From the NCBI GenBank assembly GCA_964019165.1, contig OZ025277.1, forward strand, positions 1,616,453-1,680,452: a stretch of 64,000 nt of DNA, given 5' to 3'. Of this stretch, positions 11,426-23,640 are shown one piece after another. The DNA comes from Mastigias papua (taxonomy: Eukaryota; Cnidaria; Scyphozoa; Rhizostomeae; Mastigiidae). The translations under genes were made by a program, and so were the position numbers. Position 1 is the first letter of the stretch, and each line of letters starts with the position of its first letter. Below the pieces are notes generated by a model, which was not told where the DNA came from, did not search any database, and saw only the letters and a list, made by a program, of their open reading frames with translations.

Positions 11426-12013
11426 TATTTATTTCATTTCATTTCATTTTTATTTAATTTCATTTTTACATATTTTGGGAGGGTGGCCCTTCAGCTTAGC
11501 TGATTGTCGAGGGCCCTCCATTAAAAGAATATAAAATTACAATCTAATACAATAAAATACTTATAATAATTGTAGAACAAAGTAGAAATAAAAATCAAAT
11601 ATCAAAATAGTTCTAAGAAAGTCAATTCTTGTAATTAAAATCAGAGGAAAAGAAAAACTGAAGATTTAAAATTACTTTAGGAGGGATTTGAAGACATGCA
11701 ATGATCTTGTTTCTTTGCACTCAGTTGAGAGGCTATTCCACATCTTGGCACCTCTGTATGAGAAGCTTTTCTGCCCCGCAGTTGATTTTCTCAAAGGAAG
11801 CCTTAAATCAGTGGTAGTGTTTCGAAGATTGCGCTCAGTAAGCTGTGAACTTTTAGTAAACAAATTAAGCATGTAGTGTGGTCCAAAATCATTGAGAGAT
11901 TTAAAAACCATCATTTTCGTTTCATCGGCAATAAGTTCTACAATGGTTTTCCATTCAAGCTTTTGTAACAAAGGCTTACTGGGAGCATCATAACTGCTGT
12001 TCGTCACAATTCT
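11426..12013 (-). mobile_element. 5'-truncated CR1/L2/jockey-like LINE, 3' end only
   Basis: On the minus strand it begins in the C-terminal tail of the reverse transcriptase, continues through a short 3' UTR with an imperfect GGAGGGCCCTC hairpin-like block near 11485-11520, and ends in an ATGAA-type simple tail (reverse of CATTTCATTTCATTT, 11430-11455). Severe 5' truncation with a microsatellite tail is typical of these LINEs. It is nested in a Fam1 copy, so it is younger than that copy. Confidence 0.78.
11672..12007 (-). pseudogene. LINE reverse transcriptase C-terminal fragment (111 residues)
   Basis: The open frame ends at 11672 and has motifs typical of the tail of LINE reverse transcriptases: a W-x-x-I...K...K-x-L-N-x-x-x-P-x-Y segment, then LRLPLRKSTAGQKSFSYRG, AKMWNSL and a final VFKSLLK. 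The catalytic palm region with its YxDD box is absent because the copy is 5' truncated, so it cannot encode an active enzyme. The first Met has no special support; the frame simply enters from the truncation point. The frame is unbroken, which suggests a fairly recent insertion. Confidence 0.8.
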
Positions 12014-12454
12014 TGCGGCTTATTAGAGTTTTATGTTTGTGTAGTGCCTATCAATATGTGTAACACTATAGTTGCTACGTAACCTCTGTTATTCTTGCTA
12101 ACAAAGTCTTAAGAAGGTTTTAGTGCTGAAAACATGAACATGTTAAAAAGTTTCAGTAATGGGCGAAAACATTTTCTTATAAGAAATGTGTAGTCAGTCT
12201 TTCTAAGCTACAAAAACCAATGGTCTTGGCCACAAGTAGTGCTGGTCTCAAAAACGACAATAACGACTTCAAAATGAAAGTTGCTGTTGTAAGCATTAGT
12301 GAGTGCTGCAACTATGATATTGCATGAAAATTGTCTAGCAAGAAAGATTAATAGCATGCACTGAACTAAAGTGACGTTTCTTTAAGGAACTGGGTGTGGT
12401 CAAATGCGGTCATGGATAATTGCGTTTTTCTGGCTCCACCTATGCATGCTTCTT

Positions 12455-12890
12455 TATCAGGAATATAAGGAATTATAGCACAAGACCTAGTTCCAAAAGT
12501 TCCTTATTTCTGGAGATCCAATGATCAAACTGTAATGCTAAAAGTTCCTTAATAGTTCCTTAATTTTCACTCCACATTTAGTGCCATAAAAGTGTTACAG
12601 ACGCAAGTAAACATTAAAGTTAATTTTGCCTTTAATTTTGGCTGTAACGTAAGATCAATGGAAAATGAAGAACTTAACAAATGCATAGTAAACAGTCTAT
12701 GAGGGTTTTGGCTGTAAATGAATGGAACCAGCTTCCTAATGGTTGCTTGGTGTTATAAAAATTGTTCAAATTGAAAAGTTCCTTAGGAAGTTCCCCTTTA
12801 CTATTATAAGTTCTTTAAATATTTCGGCATTCTACACGTAGGTCCCGTATAGAGTGGTTCCTCATAAAAAAGCGCGTAAACCCTTAATGT
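12455..12890 (+). repeat. Fam2 MITE copy, diverged
   Basis: It shares CAAGACCTAGTTCCAAAAG, AAAGTTCCTTAATAGTTCC, TTTCGGCATTCTACACGTAG and a CTCATAAAAAAGCGCGTAA end with the other Fam2 copies; the middle is more diverged. Confidence 0.7.
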
Positions 12891-13385
12891 CTTCTAAATA
12901 TTGGTCTTGTAAATTCATCTTATTTTATGTCCTATCCTTTGCTAAGGGAATGGCTCAATTTCGTATATTCATGTCCATCCAATTTTTATGCTACTTTTCT
13001 GACATGATTCTATGGACTCTTTAGGATTCAATTTTGTGAACGTATCCGCCTTCCTACTTTGTAAAATACTCCCAGAAACTCATATGAAACATTCTGTACT
13101 CGTTTCCAGTTGCTGGGTGTTACCATAAGTAACTATACTAAGGAGCTGTCCTAAAGCATAGAGCATACCACCGTGGGACGGATTCAAAAGGATCACCCAA
13201 ACTTTTTTGGGGAAAACATTGGGCAAACAGATTTTCAAACTAAAACGATAAGTCAACATACTTTCATCTATAATATCAAGGGAAGCATTGAGTCTTCAGT
13301 CATCATTGTCACGGTCGCTTTCAATTAGACTTCTTTTTGAAATCCCTTCCATCCCAGTCTGACCCAAACTCTATGACTCGGCTCC

Positions 13386-13540
13386 CAGGGGCGGCGGGGC
13401 AGCATTTTTTGTGGAGGAACGTGAGCGGACAGATTAACATTGGGAGATATCGAAGGGTGCTAAAACGTGTACTAAATTACATTTACCATAGAAAGTGGGG
13501 GGCTATAGCTCCCCGGCTCCCTGGCTCCGCCACCCATGGT
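13386..13540. repeat. Possible short GC-rich MITE
   Basis: CAGGGGCGGCGGGGC at the left is roughly mirrored by GGCTCCCTGGCTCCGCC at the right, and a GGGGGGCTATAGCTCCCC palindrome lies between. No target duplication is visible. Confidence 0.3.
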
Positions 13541-13624
13541 TTCCCTTCAGTTTCCTATAAAAATTGCCATAGTTGTTATACAAATATAAACTAATAGTTA
13601 ATGAGATGACAAAACGATATAAGT

Positions 13625-14110
13625 TTTTCATTCTTTAAGGACTTTAGCACAAGACCTAGTTCTAAAAGTTCCGTAATTTTGGATCTCCTTTAACCACACT
13701 CCAGTAATAAAATTTCCTTAATAGTTCCTTAATTTCAACTGCACTTGTTACAAGTTCAGGGTCAAAGCAAGAGACTATGGACACCACAAGTTTAAGCAAA
13801 GACCCCCCTATGACCCACTCGCTACAAGGAATACACACAATTTACGCAAATGTTAGCTCTTCCAAACGTAAGTGTCTTTTTAAGCAGTTCCTTGTAGATA
13901 TGTACAACACTCCACACCACCGTCTATATCAATGAAATGTTCCAAGGCGATGCGTTCAAAATTCGAATTCATTCAGTTTCTTCTACGTGACTTTTTTATA
14001 AGAAACTAGTTTATAAGAAACCTAGTACTAGACACCCCAAAGTTTAAGAAGCTTTAAGAACTCAAAAGAAAGAGAACTAAGAAACTATAGGACTCTCTCT
14101 AATGTTTTCT
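13625..14110. repeat. Two Fam2-related fragments
   Basis: 13625-13765 repeats the first third of Fam2 (CAAGACCTAGTTCTAAAAG, TTCCTTAATAGTTCCTTAA). 13985-14110 holds TTATAAGAAACCTAGTACTAG and following blocks, as at 4440-4500. The sequence between is not recognisable. Confidence 0.5.
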
Positions 14111-16369
14111 GCCACCTTAAACTAGCTTCCTTTAAACGTTGCTTCTTATGAAAAATAATTGAGAAGACAAGTGGATGGTGTTTGCACAATCTGCGTGAAA
14201 CCAAGAGAATCTTGAGCACTTATCAAAGGTCAAAGTTATGCCACCAAAAGCATTATCGAATACTTGGTCAAATCTAAGTCCAAGGTTAGCATACATAAAC
14301 GAATTTAATAATCCATTTTTGTGTGAAAACGTAATAATTTCAGCTGGGTCTATGGAGACGGACGTCTGTAGCATTGGGACAATGTGGGCTGTCGCCTCAT
14401 AAGACCTTGCAAAAAAGGACAAAGGGCGAAGTTTTTAGTAGATAGTGCCATGATACCCTTTGCTATTACATTTTCATAAATAGCTTGCAGCACACTTCTA
14501 ATGCTTAGAAAGTATGAAAGTGATATCATACGTGCTGTAGCAAACCACCCCATCGGTACAGGGAGAGACGGTGCCAGCAGCTATAGACTGGAGGGGAGAT
14601 AGGAGATCATACTCTTTTACAAACCACGCCCTGTGAGACCACGCATCATCACAATATGAAATACGTAATTTAAAAGGGAGACAATGACCAATTACATATG
14701 ACATAGCAAAGAAATGAATCTTATTGGAAATGCCCCATACCCTTCAACTCTCCTGTTCGAATTCGAACGAATAAAGAGTAGTCTTAGCAAGAACTGGGGG
14801 GCTTGTCTCTCATTGCTTTTGTGTTTTGCAAAGATACCCTTACACTTTTCCTTTGAAGGCGTCCCAGTCCATAATTACCAAACAAGACCTTCGGTTTCAA
14901 CTACAATATTATACAAAAATATACAATGCAACTTGAAGAACGATCCAGTCAAAGGAAGAATTGGCATAGCTTGTGACAAATGTGTGAGAATCCTGGATAT
15001 ACACACTAATCGACTGAGCAACTTTTAGCACTGGCACTTCTGGGCCATGATCCCAGTGAACCCTCTTTCCGGTCTAGTGAAAGTGTAACCTTTTCCTGAA
15101 AAACTTTCAATATTATTTTTCTCCAAAAAATAAATCGTTACAAGTCACTCTATTAGTACACTGAGCAAAAGAATAATGACATATTTGATAGCCTCTTTTT
15201 GGGAATACAGGCTGAACCTAGCTGCTAATGGAATGGAGCCCTTTAAATAGGCTTGGTCAAATAGTCAAATTTCCCTAAAAGAGGCTCTACTATGTGATAT
15301 CTTCGTGATCAAAATTGGCTTAATCTTGCAAGAAAACTGGGGTGATGGCAAGAAAGGCATCTAGAATTTTTATCTCTCAGCTAATGTATATATTTTAATC
15401 AATATGTATTTCAAGATATGACGTAGACTCATTTGCACTAACCTGCCGTTAAAAGGTAGTTAGCAAGTTTCTTTTTTAAAAATCTCAACACCAACCCAAT
15501 CCATCATCTTTCTAGACACAGTCTCCTTTCAGCAACGTTTCACTTTATATCAGTGGTGGACACTAAAGGAGCAAGGGGGCATGGGGCGGGGCATTCACCC
15601 TAATGCTATACGCAAACAATTAACTTTTGTGGCATTGCCGCTAAGATTCTCCTTATAACTTCCCCCTCAGGCTCCTGCCGTCTGTTGCACCCCCACCCCA
15701 ATTAGCAGATGAGTGCCTGTCACTTTTATATACCACAAGACTCTTCGTTTCCATAAAATAATGCTGGAGATATGGTTGTAAAATGTACTACACTGTATTT
15801 ACCTTGGGGATGTTATTACTAATTCATAACTAAACATTCTTCTGGCACTGCAGAATTTTGTAAATACTTCATAAATATTTGTTGTAAAGGCTATTACTGT
15901 TTTGTAATGTTCAAAAGAGGTAAAGGTAACAACATATTGAAAAAGTCTCCAATTCAAAAAGTCATTATTTCGTGAACAACAATGCTTCATGTATCTTAAG
16001 GCCATTATTGTGGTACCATCGTTTTTCTTTTTAAGATGCGATTTTCCCATCGAACCTATAAGCGAAAGTGACACAGTTCTGCAGCGAAGGTGATCCACCG
16101 TCACACCGCAACAAATCTCTCTTTCATTATCCGAGATTACAATGAGTGGTTTGTACCACAGTTGTGTGATATAGGATGTTATTGAATACAATAAGATATT
16201 GGAAGGAAAAGCAGCAGCATTGATTAAAGCCATTTATCTCTAAACCACAAGGATTGCATAAGCCTATCATGCACGCATTTTGAAAGGAAATCAAGATAAC
16301 TCCCAATAACGGCACCTTTTCACGAAGACTACACTCTGGACGTCGTTTGTCTCATTGTGCGCTGGGCAT

Positions 16370-16771
16370 TATATGTTTTTATAAGGAACTAGGCTGGCCC
16401 AGAAAGTGGGAAACTCTAGTAATATGCTCGAGACAAACCAAGAAACTAGACTATATGCTATAGATGGTGAACTCTTTTGTCAACAGGGACTGCACATGGT
16501 TGGAAAGGATTAGCAAGAATAGCCAAGTATGCGTAACATACACCAACAGACCTGCACTGCACAAACAGCACTCTAATGCACAAATTACTACAAGAGATCT
16601 TTACAAACTAAGTTAAAACGATGACTTTCTTGCGTGAATATTGGAATTCTAAAAGTATATGATTTGTCAACTTTTCTTAGGACTCATAATTCCAATACTA
16701 AACTTTCTTAACTTATTGAGCAGTTAAGTACTGCTTTCCTATAAGTCATTTTCTTATAACAAAAACACATA
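16370..16771 (-). repeat. Fam1 MITE copy, minus orientation
   Basis: It runs from ATGTTTTTATAAGGAACTAG to CATTTTCTTATAACAAAAAC, with the inverse Fam1 blocks ATTAGCAAGAATAGCC, GACTTTCTTGCGTGAATATTG and CTTTCTTAACTTATTGAGCAG. Confidence 0.7.
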
Positions 16772-17496
16772 GCAACAGAATTCCAAAAAGATTCTCGAGA
16801 ACAAACTGCTTGACATTTCCCTGACTTTTCTTTAAAATTAGTTTTCCTTGTCTTCTTTCCAAGAAGTATTTCAAATATGAATTATGCAATTCAAATAAAT
16901 TGTTGTTAGTTTGATGACCTTGCAATACTTATACTTAACATTTAAGCCCGGAATAGTCGTTAAAAATAGTATAAAATGGGGCACTTTATTTGTAAGCTAA
17001 GTAGAATTTCACTATGAAGCAAGAAGAGTACAAAGGAAAATATACCAGATAGTTTCTTTGGTGTTACTAGAAGTTCTCTAGCCACAAGTAGTTTCAGAGA
17101 ATTCCTCACGACCGAATCAAACTTCAGAACTTCCTGACTGCTTCACGTTTTGGCAATTATAGAACATCCCCTGGTTATTCCTGAGTTTCCCTGGCTTTAA
17201 TTAAAATTAACGACTCTCCATGTATTCCAAGTTTTCCTGTTCCTTTGCGAGCCCTGTGTTAACATTTCGTAGATCACACATATTTAAACGTTTTATATAC
17301 CACATCCCTACTACAACGCCTAACAAAAGGTGTACACGTAGAAATCTCGCACCCAAAACAAGCCTAAGCCATAAAAGCAACTTAAACCTCGTATGCAAAT
17401 CAAGCCTCACATGCAACTTTACTTGCACTTGCTGAAAAAATTAGATTCTGTTATGAGAGCACTATAGAACTAGTTGCGAGCTGTTGACATTTGAGT

Positions 17497-17848
17497 TCAC
17501 ACACGTTTCTTTATATAAAAAGACACACTTCCTCCCTTCAGCCTGGATGTTTCTTAATATTCTTCAAATCCAGCCTGAAATGTTTCATAAGTGTTTCTTA
17601 AAATTCTTGAAATTTCCTATAATAACAAGGCAATTATGAGACGAGAAATTGAAATTTTAGTTAAAAAAATTTGAGAGACGGATGTTGTTTGTATTTTGTT
17701 TCTAGTCCAATTAAAAATTTTCTCGCAAAAACAGAATTTTCATGTTTACTTTAGAAACTTAGCCTGCCTGTGTTTTTTAATTCTTTCCTAATTTCTGTAT
17801 GATTTGGGCTTTATGTTTCTTATATACGTGTTTCTTATAAAAAAAACT
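17497..17848 (+). repeat. Fam3 MITE copy
   Basis: It is collinear with 48735-49070. Shared blocks include TTCAGCCTGGATGTTTC, AAATTCTTGAAATTTCC, TTTGAGAGACGGATGTTGTT and TTTTCTCGCAAAAACAG. The left end ACACACGTTTCTTTATA and right end TTCTTATAAAAAAAAC are inverted versions of each other. Confidence 0.78.
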
Positions 17849-20747
17849 TACATTACTATTGAAATATAATGTTAGGAATTAGTAAGGAACATAGAAATCA
17901 AATATATAAGTATTATTCATTACGAAATGGTTTGTTCTGGGCAAAATTGATATAATGGAACATAGTGGATTCCAAAAATAAATCCTTGCAGCACATGCTT
18001 TTGCAGCACAACAGCTGGGTTAGCATTTCTAGTTCCAATAACAACTTCCAATACATAAATTTTTCTAAGGTAAACCTCTGTCACATAATGACTTGCATCA
18101 AGTACTATGATTTCATCATAAAAACCTCCAGTTTTCCCAACAATTGTCGATTTGAATTAACTCAGTATCTATTTTAATTAGCCAACTGTAAATAAATAGG
18201 ATAAAACAAGTGCAAGTAAAGGTACATTTGAGGCATGAATCACGTCTGAGGCGCACAAGTCATACGTGCGGCTGACCGATTCGAAGAGAGGCTTGAATGG
18301 AAATGAGGCTTTATCAGAAGTGAGGTTTGAATAGAAGCGAGGCTTGAAATGTTGCGGGCTAGGAAGATCGTAGTGCGAATAACGATTTCCTTAGCAGTGA
18401 CACAGTTTTTTAGAGCCCTATTGGCCATTTCAGACACTCAATCATGTTAGAAATATCTGGATTGAGCTAACCTAACAAATAATAGGCATTGAATATCAAG
18501 CACTATAATTTGCAAATGGATGACAGAAGTAGAAATCAATTCTTAACCTAATTCTAAAAGAGTGCTGAGCAGTGGTAAACAGTTCAAGTGTGCAATGTGA
18601 TAAAATCACTTCACCCTTCAAGCGTTTATTCACGCGATCTTTTGATCCAATAGAACAATGCCCAATCAATAACATTCAGGCAGGTTGTCTCTGAACAAAA
18701 AATGAGGCTAAATATAAAGGTGGGGGCTACAAACAACAAAAGCTAGAAAAGTCGCTGCCTCCTGAAAGTGGGAGTGTGAAGCTCCGCTCCCCTGCCCCCC
18801 TCCCCCAATCAGTAACAATCAAAAATCGATGCTCTTTCAATGAACTTTGTAGAAACTCATCTTTCACGATAAAGCGAAAATAAAAGGCGTGGTCAGAACA
18901 GACTTCTTAAGGGCTCCGCCCAATATCTCCTACTTTCAATAAAATGTTCAGTGATAAATTTCCCCTGCAATTAGGCTTGATTAGGACAATAATAAAAGGG
19001 AAGCTAAGCACAATACTTGTAGGTTGTTGTTGGTTTATTGCACGAGATTGTTATGGGAACCATCTCAAACAAAGAATCTGAAGGGGAAGGATTTCTGTGT
19101 GACTATAGACTATGAAAGCTAACCGTGAAACGTGTTTCCTTACAGCCATGTCATGACAATATAGTTAATAGCGAAGATGAATTAACTATTGAGACAATCA
19201 CTTTACTGCTTCAACAAAGCTCTCCTGCACGATTGTGACAGCAAGGAGGCGGGTAGCACGTCGAAAAGGTCAACCCAACGCCATGTTGCCTTTCCCCATC
19301 AAAACTGAAGGATGAACTTCTATATCGTAATCAAATTTGCTGGTATTAAATTGATAGCGTTCTCGTGACCAAAATGCGATTTGCTGTTAATCACACAAGA
19401 TAACCAAAAGCGTGTCTCTTATCTCATTTTAAGCTAAAGCTCACCCTGTACATATACGCGTATACAGTCAATAGAACAGGGTATCCCCCTTCCCAAATCC
19501 CTGGCTATAACCATCGATCCGTTTGATGAAATCTCTCAAAGGCAGATACCTCTGCGGAGTTTACCTCTGCTTACAGTGTGCCTAGTTAATCATCATAGTC
19601 TTTGTATTCTTACATTTCAATCTAAATGGTTATTGACACTGAAGTAATTCTATTACACTCTTTTTGATAAGAATGATTTTATAAGAATACCAGCCTCAAA
19701 ATTGATGGGAAATTAAGAACAAATTAAGAACAAGCTGAGACTAAAGCAGTGTCGTAGAATGATTTGAAACTGATATAAAGCATTTTAAGTTCTAAAATGT
19801 TTGCCAAAAGTCCTTCAAACACCCTAAACATCAGTGTGTAAAACAAGTCGTAAGTATATCGATGGTGGATTGTACATCTGTAAGAATGTATAACTTTCGT
19901 CTTCTGCTTATGTTATTGAAAATAATGCCTACTTCACAAACATCCAATGTAGTCTTGTATATTGTCTAATGTCTAAATTGCCTACACCCAAACAATTTAA
20001 GAAAATGACTGTAATGAAGAATTAACGAACGGGAGTGCAACTGCAAATTTTTGAAGACATCGCTCTTATCCATATATAGGGTACACTAAATGTTTTTTAA
20101 AGAGGATGTAATATGGAATAATATTTCTCAGATTTAGAAAAGGAAAAAGCGCTACAGGAAATTTCATGCTTTGCTACATTCAAATTTAATGATGATTGCA
20201 AGCAGTTCTGCAAAACAAAAATACTGTAAACAGTTTCATAATTGTCAAAAAAAGCATTTATCTTGTGGCGAAAAATGCAAGAGTCTAGGCCACACATCAA
20301 ACTGGTATTTCAGTTGATGACGTCATAAGGAGGAATTGTGATTATCACCACCACTGAAAAATGGGTTGATGATAAACAGGGGCTAAGTAAAAGTCGTCTT
20401 GATCACTAATCGTTGTCATAAAAATTCCAATTGTGCTCTTGACGATAAAGAATACTGGTGTTAGCAGGGCTGCTGGGAGATTTTGGAAGCTCTGGGGCAA
20501 AAGAGGAATATAAGGCCCCTTGCGAACGAAACGAACTGAAAATTTGAGGGCTTGGGAAGTAACTCCTTATGCCTCCTTGAAGCATTAGCAGTTATGAGTC
20601 CCTAAACTTTGATTCCCTGGGGGTACTTCTCCCCCTGCTGCTAGAAGATCCGTAAGTTTCTTGAGGTAGACGTCATTAGTGTCATTCAGCAAAAGCATAA
20701 TATTTTACGATAGTATCTGCTGAGGAGGCGTGGGAAAGTTGTATCAA

Positions 20748-21072
20748 TACACACCTTTTTGTACGAAAGTTTTTTCGCCCAGCAGATACTGACCTTTCTT
20801 AGCTTTTCGTGGTCTTATTGCTGAAACTTTCGAAAGACTTTGTTAGCAAGAACAGCCGAGTAAGCGTAACATTCTAATACTTAGGCTGCTGCTACAAGAA
20901 ATTTTTACAAATTAAGTAAAAGCGAAGACTTTCTTGCGTGAATATTGGCATTTTAAAGGTATATGGCGCATCATTATTCTAAGGTCTCAGAAATCCAGTA
21001 CTGAACTTTCTTAGCTTTTTCGACAGCAGTGTGCTAATTCTTCTGAACCACTTTCTTTATAAAGAAACGTAT
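20748..21072 (-). repeat. Fam1 MITE copy, minus orientation
   Basis: It starts ACACACCTTTTTG and ends TTTATAAAGAAACGTATA, with inverse Fam1 blocks CTTTCTTAGCTTTTCGTGG, TTGTTAGCAAGAACAG and GACTTTCTTGCGTGAATATTG. Confidence 0.7.
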
Positions 21073-21079
21073 ATTAACA

Positions 21080-21250
21080 TGAATATGTCTATAGCTTGGG
21101 AACACATCTGTTTCATGTGGACAAACCCAGGGCAATCTAATCTTTGTGTAACGATCGTTATACAATACATTCATTGATTTGACCTGCCTGGACTTCTAAA
21201 TGACTCCGTCAGTAAAGAGAGCAGGCAGACAAATTGGTGTAGCCAAAATG
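21080..21250 (+). repeat. Dispersed repeat shared with 58920-59085
   Basis: Both copies read, in the same orientation, GTTTCAYGTGGACAAA, CCAGGGCAA, ACGATCGT, CATTCATT, then CTTCTAAATGA/CTTCGAAATGA and AAGAGARCAGG. About 165 bp align. Each copy lies just right of a Fam1 MITE. Confidence 0.65.
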
Positions 21251-21735
21251 AAGAAAGAAACAGAGATCTTAATCAGCACCAATCTTGGTCATCCTGAAGG
21301 GAAGAATGAACAGACAGTTTTCATTAATGTCGTCACGCCCTATCCTTATACACACGAATGCTCAACTACTAATTGCACGGCCTACTGTTTACGATCATTA
21401 CCAACCATGCAACGGAAGCTAACTTGTTTTGGTAAGGCATGAGCATGATCTAATTACTAGCGCCATGACTGGTCGACTGACTAATATTGCCAATTTATCT
21501 TCCCTCTCCACCCTTCCTGCCTCTAAGTGTCGGCATTTAACTTGCCTCCAAAAACAGATATTGGATTATAAAAGAGTTTCAAATTAGACAAATATACATT
21601 CCTCAAAATCAGACTGAAATTTTTGCCCACTTTGTACAGCTAATAATAGAAGCATTCTTCAATGTTCCCAGTGTTCGGTGATATTTGACTGTGCGAAGGA
21701 GCAGCATAAAAGACACCATGAGGTAGCACTGAGTG

Positions 21736-22111
21736 TGCGCACTTTCTTACAAAAAACCCACATGTAAAAAGCCAAAAAATCTTAAGGACTTTTTGTGCTA
21801 ACGACAAATCTCTAAGGGAGTTTCAAATTCGAATATGTCTATCACTGCAAACAATCGAGAATTAGGTAGGCAAATTCCCATGAATTTTGTGTACGTACTC
21901 CTCGTAGCACTTGGTTTAAAGGCAGGTTTCCTTTGAAACGTTCATAGTGCCCTGTTTCAACACTGAGCACTTGCAATTTTATAGAATGAAAGGTGCAGTT
22001 AAAATAACGGAACTTTAAAGGACATTTTAGCACTAAGATGTGGTTAAAATAGGTCCAGAAATAAGGAACTTTTACAACTAGACTTTGTGCTAGATTCCTT
22101 ATAAGGAGTGG
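21736..22111 (-). repeat. Fam2-type MITE copy, minus orientation
   Basis: Its reverse strand starts with the TTCCTTATTTCTGGACC block and ends in a TTTTTTGTAAGAAAGTGCG terminus. It has the same internal order as 3205-3595 and 26267-26662. It abuts the plus-oriented copy at 22112. Confidence 0.6.
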
Positions 22112-22566
22112 GTTTTTTATGAGGGACCTAGCTCAAGGCCTAGTTCTAAAAGTTCCTTATTTTCGGACCTCTTTTTATCAATTTCTAGTACTGAAAGTTC
22201 CTTAATAGTTCCTTAATTTTCACTGAACAGAGAGTGCCACAGAAATGGCACAGACACTAGAAAAGCAATGAATTCAGAATTTTTCCTTCAATTTTGGCTA
22301 GAACTCAAGCTCAAAAGCACAAATACGATAGGACAGAAGTTTTATATATGCAGAAGCATAATTTCACTCAAGAAATATCATGTCTATTCCATTGATATCA
22401 TCCAATGTAATGTAATCTTCACTTGCATCTGAGTACAGCACTCGGAAATTGAAAATGAAAGTTCCTTAGGGATTTTTTCTTTAGCAGTATAAGTTCCTTG
22501 AATATTTCGGCCTTCTACATGTAGGTTCCTTATAAAGTGGTTCCTTATAAAAAAAAACAGCGTATA
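22112..22566 (+). repeat. Fam2 MITE copy, plus orientation
   Basis: It reads GACCTAGCTCAAGGCCTAGT through TTCCTTATAAAAAAAAACAG and is highly similar to 41312-41768, sharing long unchanged blocks such as TTCCATTGATATCATCCAAT. Confidence 0.78.
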
Positions 22567-22747
22567 CTAAGGTTACAAAACGTGCTATAGGTACGAAAAA
22601 TAGCAATCATATTTCTTGATATATGATATTGTCTTAGATGCTTTAATATTTCACAATCTTGACACCATCAAAGCGCAAGTATGTCTGGCTCCTGCGTAAG
22701 TAAGCTTCATATATATAATTCAGTTACAATTAGCATTTCTATTTTTT

Positions 22748-23356
22748 TTGAATAGATTCCATTATCACAGAATAAACCCTATTCTGTGCCATTATTACAA
22801 TTGCATGTGAAATAAAAACAGTCCTGCAATAAAAAGGAAAAGAAATATTTCAAATTAAAAAGTAAAAAGTAAAGCTACAGAGGGCTTTAGGATAAGATAC
22901 ATCAATTAGTTCTAGATTAGATTTTATACTTTAAATCCTATAAAAGTTTTCACGATTTACACAGTTCCTGAGACCAATAGAGTTTGTTATTTTCTCGTGG
23001 TGTTTTGTACTTCTTTTCCTCGTTAAAGTTCAATTTTTCCAGATTGATTTTCAATTTCTTAGGGGCGTGGCCCAGTGCACTGACTATTAAGACAATTATA
23101 GCTAAGTAAGATCTCATTGAATACATTCCATTATTAAAATTGCCTGTGCAATAAAAACAGTCCGGTTCTAAACAACAGAACAAGGACAGAACAAATAAAT
23201 ATTTCAAAATTAAAAAATAAAAAATAAAGCTATAGGAGGCTTTAATATAAGAAACATCAATCAATTCTAGACTAGATTTTACACTTTGAATCCCATGAAA
23301 GTTTCAGAATTTTCACAGTTCCTGAGGCCGATATAGTCTGTAATTTTCTCGTAAAG
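22748..23356 (+). repeat. Imperfect tandem duplication, two ~240-bp copies
   Basis: Copy 1 (about 22748-23000) and copy 2 (about 23117-23356) share TTCCATTAT, AATAAAAACAGTCC, AATATTTCAAA, CTAGATTTTA and CACAGTTCCTGAG in the same order. They are separated by about 115 bp and are clearly diverged. Confidence 0.6.
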
Positions 23357-23359
23357 TTT

Positions 23360-23640
23360 TAATGCTATTATAAGTAAATAAAGAAGTAAGGAATGAAGGA
23401 AATAATAAGTTAGTTAGTAAATAAGTGCTTAAGGTCCATTGCCCCTGAGCACACTATTCTAATGGCTGGCTATTCTTTGAGTTGCCGATAGCATTGCCCT
23501 ACCTTTGCTGTCTAACACACTAGCAACCGTGTAGTTAGTTGATAATCCCGAATGTGCTAAAGTTGCTTTGAATGCAAATCGGAGTAGAATTCGAACCGAG
23601 CACATCTCGGTTGTTAAGCAGGGGTACACATAGCTACACA
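23360..23640 (-). mobile_element. tRNA-derived SINE, minus orientation
   Basis: On the minus strand, a tRNA-like head near 23637 has an A-box-like TAGCTATG and a B box GGTTCGAATTC at about 23590-23600. The body and then a degenerate TTAC-type tail (23365-23430 read in reverse) follow. The same layout occurs at 42665-42962. Confidence 0.6.

Larger units (their letters stand above)
11268..12192 (+). repeat. Fam1 MITE copy split by a LINE fragment
   Basis: The left part (GAGCTCGGCTGCTCAG to TTACTTAATTTGTATAG) ends near 11425. The right part resumes at about 12014 with TTTTATGTTTGTGTAGTGCC and ends CTTATAAGAAATGTGTAG at 12192. The LINE fragment lies between. Confidence 0.7.

Noticed and set aside
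11688..11876. Plus-strand open frame across the LINE fragment
   Set aside because: Antisense shadow of the LINE reverse transcriptase tail.
15799..16233. 144-residue minus-strand open frame
   Set aside because: It lies in intron 1, lacks recognisable domains and clear splice sites, and if spliced in would interrupt the TSPN domain. It is within chance expectation for this AT-rich DNA.
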